Source of the DNA: Plotosus lineatus
Lineage: Eukaryota > Chordata > Actinopteri > Siluriformes > Plotosidae
Length of the DNA: 64,000 nucleotides
Assembly: GCA_024760905.1 (NCBI GenBank)
Contig: CM045731.1
Location: forward strand, 17,961,001-18,025,000
Reading direction: 5' to 3'
The translations under genes were made by a program, and so were the position numbers. Within the stretch, counting starts at the first letter, position 1. Each line of letters starts with the position of its first letter. Below are positions 33,243 through 44,575 of this stretch, piece after piece. The notes under the pieces were generated by a model that searched no databases, was not told where the DNA came from, and saw only the letters and a program-made list of their open reading frames with translations.

Positions 33243-33560
33243 CAGTCATCCCTTGCCACTTCGCGACTTGAAGTTTGCGGCCTCAGTGCATCGCGGTATT
33301 TTCCGTAAATATCCAAAATCAAAAAAATTCATAAAAATTTCAAAATTCGTGCTGAAACTCACATGTATGCAAACGGAATGCAGGGACCCAATGCAGGCTG
33401 CGTCCATTGTTTACAAACGGCAGACTGAAGTGCCCCTCCTTCAATCCCAGTTCAGGCAGGGACCGCCCACGCAATTCAATCTCGCAAGCTGGTTGGCTTA
33501 GACGAGTGATGCTGTAGTCTCGCACATTCGCGCGGGAATTTTTGTGATTTTCAGATCTTA
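33243..33560. mobile_element. Tigger-type MITE fragment
   Basis: Starts TA then CAGTCATCCCTTGCCACTTC, and shares GCTGCGTCCATTGTTTACAA and GTGCCCCTCCTTC with T3 elements. No clear right end. Confidence 0.5.
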
Positions 33561-33934
33561 TAGTGTTTGTGTGGAGTTTATGTTCTCCCCGTGCTTGCGT
33601 GGGTTTGCACTAGGTCAATGATCACCAACCGTTTTGAAACTGAGAGCTACTTCTTGGGTACCAATTAATGCGAAGGTCTACCAGGTCGATACACACTTCT
33701 GAAATGACAAATTTGCTCAATTTACTTTTAATTATATGTTATTGTTAATAATTAATGATATTCATCTATGGGAAGATATTGATTTGATTAAAAAAAAAGC
33801 AATCAATTTAGATGCAGCTCAATGGAGAGTGGCGCTATGGAGCTGTGGGCCTGTTCTAAAAATAGCACTGAACAGGCTTGCGGGCTACTCATGTTGTTCT
33901 TGTGGGCGACCTGAAGCCCATGGGCACCATGTTG

Positions 33935-34180
33935 GTGACCCCTGTTCTAGGCACTCCAGTTTTCTCCTGCAGTTCAAAAACATGCACAGTAGGCTAATGT
34001 GCTGTTCTATCTTGACCCTAGGTGTGAGTGTACGGTGTAAATGGTTGTGTATGTGTGTTGGCCCTGTGATGCTCCGAAGAGCTGATCAAGGTGTACCATG
34101 CCTTCACACACAGTCAGCTCAGATGGGCGTGGACATCGCTGCAACTCAATTAGGATTAAGAGGCTTAGAAAATGAATGAA
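33935..34180 (+). mobile_element. SINE family A, 5'-truncated
   Basis: CACTCCAGTTTTCTCCTGC, ATGCACAGTAGGCTAA, CTAGGTGTGAGTGTA, GTTGGCCCTGTGATG and the end AATTAGGATTAAGAGG with GAATGAA. Confidence 0.65.
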
Positions 34181-34189
34181 GGAAATTCC

Positions 34190-34525
34190 TGTTTTTTTTT
34201 TTGCAGTAAGCAAGGACGTCCTAGGTTTGAGTCACGAGCTCAGAACAGGTATTCAGGTGTTTCTGTGTGGAATGTGTATTTTCTTCCCATGCTGACATGG
34301 ATTTCCTTTGGTTATTCTGGTTTCTTCCCACAGCCATGACAGTTACATGTACATTAAGATAATTGGCTGTTCCAAGTTGCCACTCGGGGTGCATGCGAGT
34401 ATGAATGGTTGTTTGTGTGTGTTTTGCCGCTGTGATGGACTAGTGACCTGTTCAGGGTGCCTTCATCTGGAGTCAGCTGAGATAGGTTCAAGCCTCTCTG
34501 CGACCTCAGTAGGAGCTGGTGAAGT
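34190..34525 (+). mobile_element. SINE family A copy
   Basis: Head-like CAAGGACGTCCTAGGTTTGA, then TTTCTGTGTGGAATGTGTAT, GGTTTCTTCCCACAG and CTGTTCCAAGTTGCC, tail around AGCTGAGATAGGTTCAAGCC. Adjacent to another copy in the same orientation. Confidence 0.6.
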
Positions 34526-34529
34526 CCCC

Positions 34530-35095
34530 TTGTTTCATAGTTGTATAGTGAAGTTCCCTTGTTTGTTCAAGTCCCCTTTTTCTGAAGAAGTGTTTATATA
34601 TTGTTCTAGGTGACCTCGCCGAGTCGCCTTTGTTCTGCAGTCAGGACTTAGTGGATGTTTTGACTGTATGCGACCGTGAACATGGTGTGGTGTCCACTTC
34701 CACCACCATCGTTTTGGGGACATTCCTTAGTATACAAATCTGAACAGGTGGCGACTGAACACAATGTTTTTCTCCAGCGCCAACAGAACCGGGTGCTTAT
34801 TGTCAGTTTAAACACACATGGCTAGGCAACGACATAAACATAGAAGCCTTTACTGTTGATTTACGATCAGGTTTCTTTTGAAGGCTTGTTTATGTATGAA
34901 CTTAAAGTGACTGCAAAGTGTCATAGCTGGGGCACAAAAATAGGCTTTTCCACTGTACACTCAGCTCTGGGCTGTGAGACCATATGTATGTGAGTGTTGA
35001 GGTCTAGATGGCGAAGTAGCAGTGTTTGCTGGTCAGTTAGTAAGACTAAGGAAATTCTGAAGCATTTCGCAAGCGTTCTTCTCTACATTATTTTT
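34530..35095. other. Unique sequence, nothing recognised
   Basis: A short direct repeat AAGT(C/T)CCCTTGTTTG lies near 34525-34570. No gene recognised. Confidence 0.35.
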
Positions 35096-35099
35096 ATAC

Positions 35100-35690
35100 A
35101 TGTCTTACAAGTTCCTCACACCAAGAAGGTTCTTGATTCGAGTTCATGGGCTCAGCGAGGACATTTCTACTGGTTTCCTCTTACAGAGCAAAGACATGCA
35201 CATTATGCTAATTCTTCTTTCTTCTTCTTCTTCTTTTCCTTTCGGCTGTTCCCTTCAGGGGTCGCCACAGCAAATGATCTGCCTCCATCTCTCCCTATCC
35301 TCTGCATCTTCTACTCTTACTCCAACGACCTTCATGTCCGCCTTCACCGCATCCATAAATCTTCTCTTTGGTCTTCCTCTGGGCCTTTTGCCTGGTAGTT
35401 CCAACCTCAGCATCCTACGACCAATATACTCACTATCCCTCCTCTGTACATGTCCAAACCATCTCAATCTAGCCTCTCTGACTTTGTCTCCAAAACATCT
35501 AACATGTACTGTCCCTCTGATGTACTCATTTCTGATCCTATCCATCCTCGTTACTCCCAAAGAGAACCTCAACATTTTCATCTCTGCTACCTCCAACTCT
35601 GACTCCTGTCTTTTCCCCAGGGCCACTGTCTCAGTCCCAAATTGTCCAGTGCCGGCTAAGATCCTTCAGTATCCTCGTGGCACTATGAGG
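35100..35690 (+). mobile_element. SINE family A copy split by an RTE fragment
   Basis: Left part has CACACCAAGAAGGTTCTTGA, TACTGGTTTCCTCTTACAG and ATGCACATTATGCTAATT. The right part resumes at about 35635 with CCCAAATTGTCC and CCAGTGCCGGCTAAGATCC. Confidence 0.55.
35212..35634 (-). mobile_element. RTE-clade LINE, 3' end, 5'-truncated
   Basis: The minus frame 35626-35255 encodes the last about 123 residues of an RTE-type reverse transcriptase ORF: EVAEMKMLRFSLGVTRMDRI, VREARLRWFGHVQRRDSEYI and KRPRGRPKRRFMDAVKADMK, ending ICCGDP and stop. A short 3' tail follows with GAAGGGAACAGCCGAAAGG and a run of AAG triplets. The LRWFGHVQRR and GRPKRRF motifs are typical of the RTE C-terminus. The same tail occurs on SINE B. 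Confidence 0.85.
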
Positions 35691-36700
35691 AGTAAGTGGG
35701 AAGTAGGATGTTTAATAGGAAAGGATGTTTTGCACTGTTTTGGCATGCGTAGCTAGGTGTGTACTACGATGACTAGGGGAGTGTCTGAGTGAAAGGGCTG
35801 GGCATGTAATTTTCCACGCAACGCACTATGGACCTGGTTTTGATTTGCATGAACCTGCTTTGCATCTGAAACTGAAAGAGAAACATAAACAGGCCCAGTG
35901 GGAGCTTGTATAGAGCAATCACTGGAGGCTTTTCAAGCAATTAACAAACCGTCAATGTTTTTTTTTTCTATCTGAGTAGTTCTGCTGTAGCTTAATTATA
36001 AATGATTATTGATTACAGTCAGACTTAACCTATAGTGCTACAAGTGAAGCAAGAGCCATTTCAATGAAGAAACTGAGAAATCAATATGAGAATCAAGACG
36101 CAGTGAAACGAAACATGACATTAGCAAAAGTCCACAGATTCCTCACTGTCAGTATCGATTCAGAGTTTTACAGGCGAAACTCTGTATCTAAGGGGCGGGA
36201 GAAAGAAACGTGAACATGAAGAGGGGATTCAAGATAAGTGGATAAATTACAGGAGTGGAGGAGGTCGTTTCCTCTCTTCCTTCTCCGCTGCTGCTGGCTG
36301 GATTTTAAAGGATTTTATATTTATGGCTCATTTTTTAACAGAACATAATAGAAAGGGAAGGAGGTGTGTGTGAGAGAAAGAGATGAGTTGAAAAAAGACG
36401 GAATATGGAGGAGGTATCTCTTTTTATTTGGAGAGGAATAGCTTTGGGGATGAAAGGCTCTGAAGACTCGAGAACAGATGCATTTTTTGTGTTGTGACAG
36501 TTTTGGCAGTTGGCTATTCTGAGAAATTGTAGGTGTTGATGATGTAATTTGAAATGCCTGTATACATTTATAAACAAACGATACTAAACTGAGCCTTAGG
36601 GTGACTTTAATCGGATAATCCTCAGGGGTGCAGTTTGAGACCCTTATTTATTTATTTTTTTAAATTTATTCATTCATTTTCTGAACTGCTTAATCCTAAT
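35690..36700. other. Unique sequence, nothing recognised
   Basis: AT-rich with GAAAGAGATGAG-type purine patches. No coding exon recognised on either strand. Confidence 0.35.
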
Positions 36701-36955
36701 TAGAGTCACAGGGAGGCTGATGCTCATCTTAGCTCACACATGGCAAGGACGGAGTACACCCTGGACAGCTTGCCAGGCCATCACAGAGCAGAAACACGCG
36801 GATGGCAACCCAGTGATCTGCTCTTTACGAACAATAGCAATGGCTCTTTTACATATTAAAAAACAACCCAGTCAGCTGCACTCGGGAGGGACAGCAGTGA
36901 CAACTCCTGACTTTCAGATCAGGAAGCCAGCACCCTACCACCGGGCCATTTATTT
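36700..36955 (-). mobile_element. SINE (tail A, head B type) fragment
   Basis: Minus orientation: CCTAATTAGAGTCACAGGG, GGAGTACACCCTGGACAGC, AACACGCGGATGGC, then B-type CAGTCAGCTGCACTCGGG and a head-like GGTGGTAGGGTGCTGGC. Confidence 0.5.
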
Positions 36956-36999
36956 ATAATTTTAATGTGTTTATAGATGTCGTCTTAGTGTATAGGTGG

Positions 37000-37260
37000 C
37001 ATAGTGACTACCTCACTATCGGCAAGATGGTCCTTGGTTTGAGGCCTGTGCCCGTTATTAAGTTTACTGTCTTTTTCAAATTGCCCCTTGGTCTGAATGT
37101 GAGTATTTTTTGTGTATGTGTTGTCCTGCGAACTGTTTAAGCCCTCCCCAGTGTCGGCTGAGATAGACAGCAGTGGTAGAGGGTCGCTACAATGCTGTCT
37201 AACATCCCTGGCTGTCTATCGACTCTAGTAGGATTTGGAAGTTCAGAAAATGAGTGAGAT
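37000..37260 (+). mobile_element. SINE family A, shortened copy
   Basis: Head TAGGTGGCATAGTGACTACC and AGATGGTCCTTGGTTTGAGG, body CAAATTGCCCCTTGGTC, tail CTGAGATAGACAGC...GTAGGATTTGGAAG. Confidence 0.5.
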
Positions 37261-37489
37261 GAATGAGTGTTCAACAGATCGTCACTAGGGAGAGACATTG
37301 CATTATAACTATGCCAAGTTTTAATAATCATCCATTTGTACCTTGCACTCTGTAAGTACCCATCTAGTAAATATATTTGATCCATGATCACATGTACACG
37401 TGAGAAAGCGTTCACTTTTCCGGGAGGTATCTTTGAGATTAAAGCTCTCCGTATTGTACACACTGAAATCTCATTCATTCTTTTTTTTG

Positions 37490-37912
37490 GACTTTTCCCC
37501 ATTTTCTTCATAATTTAGTCGTATCCGATTGCTCCCCAAATCTTGCCTTCCCTATCACATGACCATGACCACCACTGACCAAATAAGGGCAAAAGTATGC
37601 GCACACCCACTCCGTGATATGAGATGTTAGCAACCCACCTGTTTTCCAACTACAGTGCATGCGTATTTGGGGGCGGTCTAACACACCCGGTGGAAAAGAA
37701 CTATTTGCCCTGCCCCCCTGTACAAATGAGCTCACAGATGCCCATGATTGTCTGATGATCGCTCTGAGTGACAGGGAAGTGGGCGTATGCCGTTCCTCTC
37801 TCCTGTGAAAGCGTGCCCAATTTTTGCCCATGGACTCCCAGCCACACCCGGATTCGAAATTACGATGTTCTGGGTTAATACGCATGTAAGCTGTTGATGC
37901 GCCACTTGAGAG
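37490..37912 (-). mobile_element. SINE family C copy
   Basis: On the minus strand the head reads CAAGTGGCGCATCAACAGC with AATTTCGAATCCGGG, then GTGTGGCTGGGAGTCC, TCACTCAGAGCGATC and CATCTGTGAGCTCATTTG. The same family as 3888. Confidence 0.55.
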
Positions 37913-37914
37913 CC

Positions 37915-38165
37915 TTCATTCATTTTTTAAGCAGCTCATTTCTAATCAGGGTTGCTGGTGCCCACCAACCATTCACACTCACTCTGACACCTAGAGGAAA
38001 TTTGGAACAGTGCATGTTTCTGGACCATGGAAGCAAACTTGAGTACCCGGAGGAAACCCGCATAAGCATGAGGAGAATACAGGAAGCCCTCGTGCCCAGG
38101 AATCAAACCCAAGTCCTCTTTCTGTGAGGCAGACGTGCTAACAACTACACCGCCCCCACCAAAAT
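37915..38165 (-). mobile_element. SINE family A copy
   Basis: Reverse copy: AACCATTCACACTCACTC, GAAATTTGGAACAGTGCATG, AGTACCCGGAGGAAACCCG and TCTGTGAGGCAGACGTGC near the head. Confidence 0.6.
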
Positions 38166-39112
38166 CTCATTTTTATAAATATAGTATCCACAACCCTAGT
38201 TGACTGCACATGTGACATGATTTACATCATGGTGTGCAGTCATGTAGGTTAACCAAGGTTAAACTGTCGCCTCTGTCATACTCAGGCACCAAAGACGGTC
38301 GCTCAGATACCCTGACTGAGCTTCAGTGGCAGAATTATTATGTAAACAGTTTTCACTGAAGACCCCTGAGCTACTTGTGTGGCTCATCAGTGGGCTAAAT
38401 TCATCTTGGCTTGACAGCTGCTGCAGAGAAGCTCTGAAGGTTGGAGAAGTGAATTTTCTGATTCCTCTCCACCGAACACGCCTAGATGAGAATTCTTACT
38501 ATAGACAATAAGCTCGCATATTATCAAGGTTGGTATGCATTGAAGGATAAATAATACCAGGCTCCACACATGTTATCGTTTATAGAAATAATGAATAGAC
38601 TTGAACTGGAAAAGTGCGCTGGGGGTGGTGGGTGGGGTGAGGTGGTGGTCGTGGTGGTGGTGGTGGTGGTGGAGAAAGCTTTTCTAGCTTCAAGATGCCG
38701 ATAGGAGAATAATTGGGGTGAAGCCAGCTGCAAGCGAATACTGTCGAATCGATAGAAATGTAATGGCAGTAGAAGGATAATAGGGCTGCCATCTTGACCA
38801 AGTGTTTGTGAAAGAATAAACAGCAGGAACAGAGCGTCCGAGGCCAATGGTTTATGTGAGATTGATCGATACGAGGTAATAGCTTTCGAAGTAGCTACAG
38901 GTATTAAAACCTTCAGACAGCACAACACAGAAATCCTGTCAAGAAATCAGGACCATGTGGAAGGCATAGAAGAAATGAGACGCACAAGGTTGTCCTCACC
39001 TCGGCCGTGACTGCTAACATCCCTCTTAATCCCTGGGATTCGCTTTCAGTTTGATTTTATTTGTGGATAATATCAATTCTCAAATGAGTTCATTTACACG
39101 CATGAACTGGAG
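38165..39112. other. Unique sequence with a (GGT)n patch
   Basis: (GGT)-rich 38634-38672. No gene recognised. Confidence 0.4.
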
Positions 39113-39116
39113 AATA

Positions 39117-39578
39117 CAGGGATCCCTCGCTACTTCGTGCTTAAATTCATGCGGCTTCAGTGCATTGCGTGTTTTTTTTTTTTTAAATATTAATCGAATT
39201 AAAAAAAAGGAAATTAAGGAAGAATAGGGGGAAAAGTTAAGGAAAATGCCGCAAAACAATGGCAGTTATGCAAAAAAAAAAAAAACCCAAAAAACAAACA
39301 AAAAACAACCCAAAACCCCCCAACAAAACTACTTACATTTTTATCTGAAGTGCACATCTGAGTGTGTGCGAGCGTCTGTATGTGTGTATTTATATTTTAT
39401 TTTATTTTTGAATGTTTTATTGTTATTATAAGCATTTGTAGCATTGAATATGTATTTATTATATACACATATACATGCAGGTATACGTCAGTCAGGGTGG
39501 GTTGATCCTACTTCGCGGAATTGGGTGGTCGCAGGGGGATCTTGGTCCCCATTAACCGTGAAAAGTGAGGGATCCCTG
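39117..39578. mobile_element. Tigger-type MITE family T2, intact ends
   Basis: 462 bp between TA (39115-39116) and TA (39579-39580). Left end CAGGGATCCCTCGCTACTTC, right end AAAGTGAGGGATCCCTG. Interior has GTGCATTGCG, AAGTTAAGGAAAATGCC and a T-rich left side. No transposase frame. Confidence 0.85.
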
Positions 39579-39714
39579 TATATCACAAGAAGCGGAAACG
39601 GGTCACAGGGGCGAACCCGGTGATGACCGAAACTTATGATGTAAAGATGTTGTTCTGATGTCCATCACTCACTCTGCTATACTTAACCATTATTCACCAC
39701 AAATCACTCACTCC

Positions 39715-40110
39715 CTCACTTGCCGAATCCTACTAGGGTTGCTTGGAGGCTGGAGTTTATCTCAACCGCCACTGGACGAAGGCAGGTACACCTTGGACAA
39801 GTCTGCCAGGCCATCACACGACCAACACACACAACCATTCACACTCTAACTCAGACCTGGGTCCATCTGGAACAGCCTAATCTGCATGCCGTTGGGCTAA
39901 AAAAGTCTTCCAGGCCATCACACGACCAACACACACAACCATTCACACTCTAACTCAGACCTGGGTCAATCTGGAACAGTCTAATCTGCATACCGTTGGG
40001 CTGTAGAGGAGGAAGCCCATGCGAACATGCGGAATACATACAAACTCCTCACAGATACGTCCTCGCAATAGCCTGGGCCTTGAACCTGGACCTCCTTGTT
40101 GTGAGGAGAG
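39715..40110 (-). mobile_element. SINE family A with internal tandem duplication
   Basis: Tail at the left (GAATCCTACTAGGG, TGGAGTTTATCTCAACCGC), head at the right (CTTGAACCTGGACCTCC). A segment starting GCCAGGCCATCACACGACC and running to CTGGAACAG is present twice (about 39806-39876 and 39910-39980). Confidence 0.6.
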
Positions 40111-40199
40111 TGTGCGTAAGGCATGATGATGACGCAGCCTGCTTCAAACACCTGTCACAAACCACAGATGTCTATTTTTTTTTATTATAGATAGATCTG

Positions 40200-40361
40200 T
40201 AGATGGGACAGTGGTGACTTGGTGGTAGGATGTTGATTTACTGATCAGGTCAGGAGGTTCAAGCTCCACTATCACCAAGTTATCACCGCTGTCCCCACAG
40301 TGCAGGTAATTGGGCTATCAACGGCCAGCCATGTCTCTCACTGTCTGTGGTGAGATGCTTA
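40200..40361 (+). mobile_element. Chimeric SINE (head B, tail A), 5' half
   Basis: Head GGTGGTAGGATGTTGATTTAC and CAGGAGGTTCAAGC, then ATTGGGCTATCAACGGCC. The copy is split by the T3 element at 40362 and resumes at 41222. Confidence 0.65.
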
Positions 40362-41219
40362 TACTCCCCGACTTACGTTCATCCGTTTTACGTTTTTTTT
40401 TTTTAAGGCAAATTTTGAGTTTAGACGTACCTACGTAGTACACTGACGTAATGATGCTGCGTCCATTGTTTACAAACGACAGACTGAACGTGCCCCTCCT
40501 TCGCAGTTCAGTTTTATATATATATATATATATAGCGTGTTACCCTTGTGTTAAGATGTTGTCTCTGTGATCTTTGTGTTTACGCTGTTTTACGGAATTT
40601 TGTAACCCTAAGCAAATATGGTTGGTCAGAAGCGTAAGCCTACTAGCATGGGTGCAAGTCTTATACACAGAGATGAATTAACTATCTGCTCAGATCGGCG
40701 CGATCTACCATGCATACTCAGTTAAGCAAAGAGAGTTGTAAAATGAATGAAAACCTGAATCCATGAAAGAAAGAACTCTCCGCTCTGCTGGTGATTTACA
40801 TCAGTGCAGGCTGAGTTCTAAACGAGTTCAACGGCGCCCTTGCTCACTTGAAAGACCGGAAGGCGGTATAACCCACAGCAAGTACACTACTTTCGGTATT
40901 GAGCGCCTCATATATTGTAAGCATTGATTGGCTGTCTTAAGCTTCATGTAAAGTGATTGGGTCTAAATAAGTGACTTATTTGAAATTAATGTTGATATTA
41001 TTTGATATATTTGATATTATTTTACAATGTTATGTTTATAATAATTGATTTAGGGGTGTTTTATGAGATACGGTAATGGTATTTATGGATGTATAGTACA
41101 GTATGAGCGTCATATGTCACACGTCATATGTCATACGTCACTGTAACAACTTACATTCACTTTCAACTCAACGTTCGGCCGTCCGGAACCAATTAAAAAC
41201 GTAAGTCGGGGAGCGTCTG
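40362..41219. mobile_element. Tigger-type MITE family T3, near complete
   Basis: The right end AAGTCGGGGAGCGTCTG is followed by TA. The left end CTCCCCGACTTACGTTCATC has lost a few terminal bases. The interior has ATGGTTGGTCAGAAGCG, a short (TA)n and TTTATGAGATACGGTAATGG. It splits a chimeric SINE. Confidence 0.75.
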
Positions 41220-41221
41220 TA

Positions 41222-41400
41222 TCATAGAACTATTGTTAACTTTCGTCAAGAAAACCTGCATAGCCGTCAGTGTATTTCTGCCCTGCCATGGCTTGGTGAG
41301 CTGTCCAGGGTGTAGTCTGCCCTCGCAAAAAGTCGGCTAAGATGGGCACCAGCCTCCCTACTACTCTAATTAGTATTAAGTGGTTCAGAAAATGAATGAA
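41222..41400 (+). mobile_element. Chimeric SINE (head B, tail A), 3' half
   Basis: Resumes with ACTATTGTTAACTTTCGTC, CCTGCATAGCCGTCAGTG, then the A-type tail GGTGAGCTGTCCAGGGTG and AGTATTAAGTGGTTCAG with GAATGAAT. Confidence 0.65.
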
Positions 41401-41850
41401 TAGATCTGTAGGTGCACCATTCCCATGTAGTATTAGTCTACTATAGTATTGTATATACGTAGCTGGCCAATGCGCATCAGAATCGGCTACGTAGACTCTA
41501 ACAACTTCTGTATATTACACTGCTGGCAGCAAAACAAACCACGAAACAGTGTAATGCAATTATCTTTCCAGAGCAGAGGCTCAGCACCCAACGTGGCTCC
41601 AGTGAGTTTACGATGTACATGTGAGGTGTGTGCTGCCCGCTATCTACTGTCCAGTCACAGCAATCCATATATTAGCCAACAGAGAACAGATGTATTGGAA
41701 ACACCAGATATGATAAGTTCTGCTTCCTCCAGTTCTCTTACCATTGTGTTCCGACTTGCAGTAACATGAACCCAATATATTTCAGGATTTGTTGGTCAGT
41801 TTCATTTCATTTTATAGTTTATGTCTATTCCTGCATTTCAGGCCTGTAAC
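41400..41850. other. Unique sequence, nothing recognised
   Basis: An open frame 41449-41769 (plus) is unlike any protein I know. Confidence 0.35.
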
Positions 41851-41854
41851 CAGG

Positions 41855-42045
41855 CAGCGTGGTGTCAATTGTGATTAGCACGTTCACCTCACAGAGAGAA
41901 AGTCCCGGGCTCAATGCAGTTTGTATGTTCTTACCGTGCTCATGTGGATACTCCGGTTCCTCCCATAGTCCAACTATATTTGGTTGATTGGCTGCTCCAA
42001 GTTGCCCCTAGGTGTGAGTATAAATGGTTGTGTATGTGTGTGATG
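41855..42045 (+). mobile_element. SINE family A, shortened copy
   Basis: AGCACGTTCACCTCACAG, GATACTCCGGTTCCTCCC, GGCTGCTCCAAGTTGCCCC, TAAATGGTTGTGTATG. Confidence 0.55.
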
Positions 42046-42079
42046 TTAATACTCTAACACTATTCACTCAGTTGCCAAA

Positions 42080-42291
42080 CCACGTAATCCTATTAGGGTT
42101 GCGGAAGGTTGGCACCTATTTCAGCTGACACTGAACAGCTAGTCAGACCATCGCAGGGCTACATTCACACATGTACATGTACACTCACACCTTTTGGTGA
42201 TTTGGAACAGCGAATTATCCTACTGTGCATGTTTTTGGCCCGTGGGAGGAATCGGGAGTACCCAGAGAGCACGGAGAGAGTATGCAAACTC
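42080..42291 (-). mobile_element. SINE family A copy
   Basis: Reverse copy: AATCCTATTAGGGTTGCGG, TTTCAGCTGACACTGAACAG, CTACTGTGCATGTTTTTGG, GAGTACCCAGAGAGC and TGCAAACTCCACACAC, which merges into the (CA)n tract. Confidence 0.6.
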
Positions 42292-42319
42292 CACACACAC
42301 ACACACACACACATACACA

Positions 42320-42366
<47 letters not shown>

Positions 42367-42459
42367 AAAGAGAGAGAGAGTGAGCAGGGAGAGAGAGAAC
42401 GCAAAAGAGACAGACATCAAGCAAAGAGAGAAAGTGAGAGAGACAGAGAGAGAGAAAGC

Positions 42460-42499
<40 letters not shown>

Positions 42500-42526
42500 C
42501 AAAGAGAGAGAGAGAGCAAAAGAGAA

Positions 42527-42564
<38 letters not shown>

Positions 42565-43020
42565 GCAGAGAGAGAGAAAGTGAGAGATTAAAAAAGTGAG
42601 CGAGAAAGCGAGAGATTGAGAGCGAGAGAGAGAATGTGAATGAGAGAGAGAGAGAAAGCAAGAGATTGAGAGAGAGAGAGAAAAAAACGAGAGATTAAGA
42701 GAGAGAGAATGTGAGTGAGAGAGAGAGAAAGCAAGAGATTGAGAGAGAGAGAATGTGAGTGAGAGAAAGTGAGAAAGCGAGAGATTGAGAGCGAGAGAGA
42801 GAGAGAATGTGAGTGAGAGATTGAGAGAGAGAGAAAGCGAGAGATTGAGAGAGAGAGAAAGTCAGAGATTGAAAGAGAATGTGAGTGAGAGCGAGAGATT
42901 GAGAGAGAGCGAGAGATTGAGAGAGAGAGAGAGAATGTGAGTGAGAGAGAGAGAGAGAGAGAAAGTGAGAGATTGAGAGAAAGAGAGAAAGCAAGAGATT
43001 AAGAGAGAGAGTGAGAATGT

Positions 43021-43055
<35 letters not shown>

Positions 43056-43218
43056 TGAGTGAGAGAGAGAGAGAAAGCGAGAGATTGAGAGAGAGAGAAA
43101 ATGAGAGAGAGAGAGATAAAGAAAGTGAGAGAGAGAAAGTGAGTGAGAGAGTGAGCGATTGAGAGAGAGCACGAGAGAGCGATGGATAGAGAGAGAGAGA
43201 CATGGAGGGAGACATACA

Positions 43219-43249
<31 letters not shown>

Positions 43250-43269
43250 CGAGAGAGAGAGATTACGAG

Positions 43270-43355
<86 letters not shown>

Positions 43356-43360
43356 GCTGT
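42292..43360. repeat. About 1 kb GA-rich polypurine tract with (CA) and (TG) runs
   Basis: (CA)n 42292-42361, then about 830 bases of GAGAGA with GTGAGTGAGA, GAGATTGAGA and AAAGCGAGAG variants, (CA) at about 43214-43233, (TG) 43273-43316 and (GA) to 43352. Six-frame translations give only low-complexity chains. Confidence 0.95.
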
Positions 43361-43834
43361 TCAGTAGTTAGCATGGCTTTCTCGGGCTAATCGTGACACC
43401 CCTCTGTGTTAAAGAAACTTCGTGTTCAAAGAGCAACGCAACAAACACTGATAAAGAGAACAAAGGGCGGAGGAGAAAAAGAAGAGTATTCCACCAGAGA
43501 GAGAATAATCTATACCCCCCGTCATTTTTCATATCAGACGACTGAAGTTGATTTGAATGAAACTCAAATCGGAGGAAGATTTAAAAAAGACGGATTGTTT
43601 ATTATATGCGTGTGTATGTTTATGTATCTGCTAGTCTCAGCTCAGGCGGCACGGTGGCACATCTGCCCAGTGGCGGGCAGTCAGGGCCAGCAAAACCTTT
43701 TCTGCTGACCTGAACACTATCAGAAGCACCGACCTGCATTTACAGCTTAAATTATGGTATTTGTTCCATTAAATTGTATTAATTAATTCCCAAAAGTCGA
43801 TTCTATTCTTTTCGTATCGTCTTTTGGCGGTGAG

Positions 43835-44045
43835 CACTATTCCGCACCCAGTCCTCCCATGTTTTTCCAATACCCAGTAGAGGGCGAAAGTGAGCATGGG
43901 AAAGCACCATCAAAATGCCATCTAAATCCTAACCTTAAACCTAACCTAACCCTAACCTGCAGAGCCTGTAGACGTCTCACGTGCTCACTTTCGCCCTCTA
44001 CTGGGTATTGGAAAACCACAGAAGGACTGGGTGCGGCATAAGGCA
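43835..44045. mobile_element. Inverted-repeat hairpin with telomere-like spacer
   Basis: Arm 43841-43896 and arm 43982-44037 are complementary over about 55 bases, sharing CCGCACCCAGTCCT, TTTTCCAATACCCAG and AGAGGGCGAAAGTGAGCA. The spacer holds CTAACCTAACCCTAACC at 43941-43957. A small non-autonomous DNA element is likely. Confidence 0.7.
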
Positions 44046-44289
44046 CACCTCTTTTGGCTGCACTGCTTCCAGTACATGTTGAATGTTCGATTTTTTTGTC
44101 CAATCCGATTTTTGCTTCCATGGGCGGCCATATCAATCTAATCTGCTTGAAGCTGTAAGATGTTATCTTGTGTTTTTGCATATTATTGATAGTGTGTATA
44201 ATTACGACGTGACAGTTGCGGTACTTCAAGATGGATTAAGTCCATTATGTCCCACTGAAGGCCCAGGTACCAAATGCACCGCCTGCCCC

Positions 44290-44575
44290 TGCATCTGCCT
44301 CACAGCAATGGTGTGATTCCCGGGCTTGGAGCCATTCTGTGTGGAGGTTGAATGTTCTCCCCGTGCTTGCATAGATTTCCGCCGGGGACTCTGGGTTCCT
44401 CTGACAGTCCGAAGACATGCACATTAGGCTAATTGGCTGTTTGTGGGTCTGATTGGATGGGCATGTGTTGCCCTGTAATTGTCTGGTGAGCAATTAAGTA
44501 TGTACGCCACCTTTCGCCTAGTGTGAGCTGAAATGGGCACCAGCCTCCCCCACCCCAATTAGCGAGTGATTGGAG
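44290..44575 (+). mobile_element. SINE family A copy
   Basis: CACAGCAATGGTGTGATTCC, CTGTGTGGAGGTTGAATGTT, CTCCCCGTGCTTGCAT, TGCACATTAGGCTAATTGG and tail AGCTGAAATGGGCACCAGCC. Confidence 0.65.

Noticed and set aside
43928..43958. Interstitial telomere
   Set aside because: Only about four imperfect CCTAAC units, located in the loop of an inverted-repeat element. Too short to call an ancestral telomere fusion.
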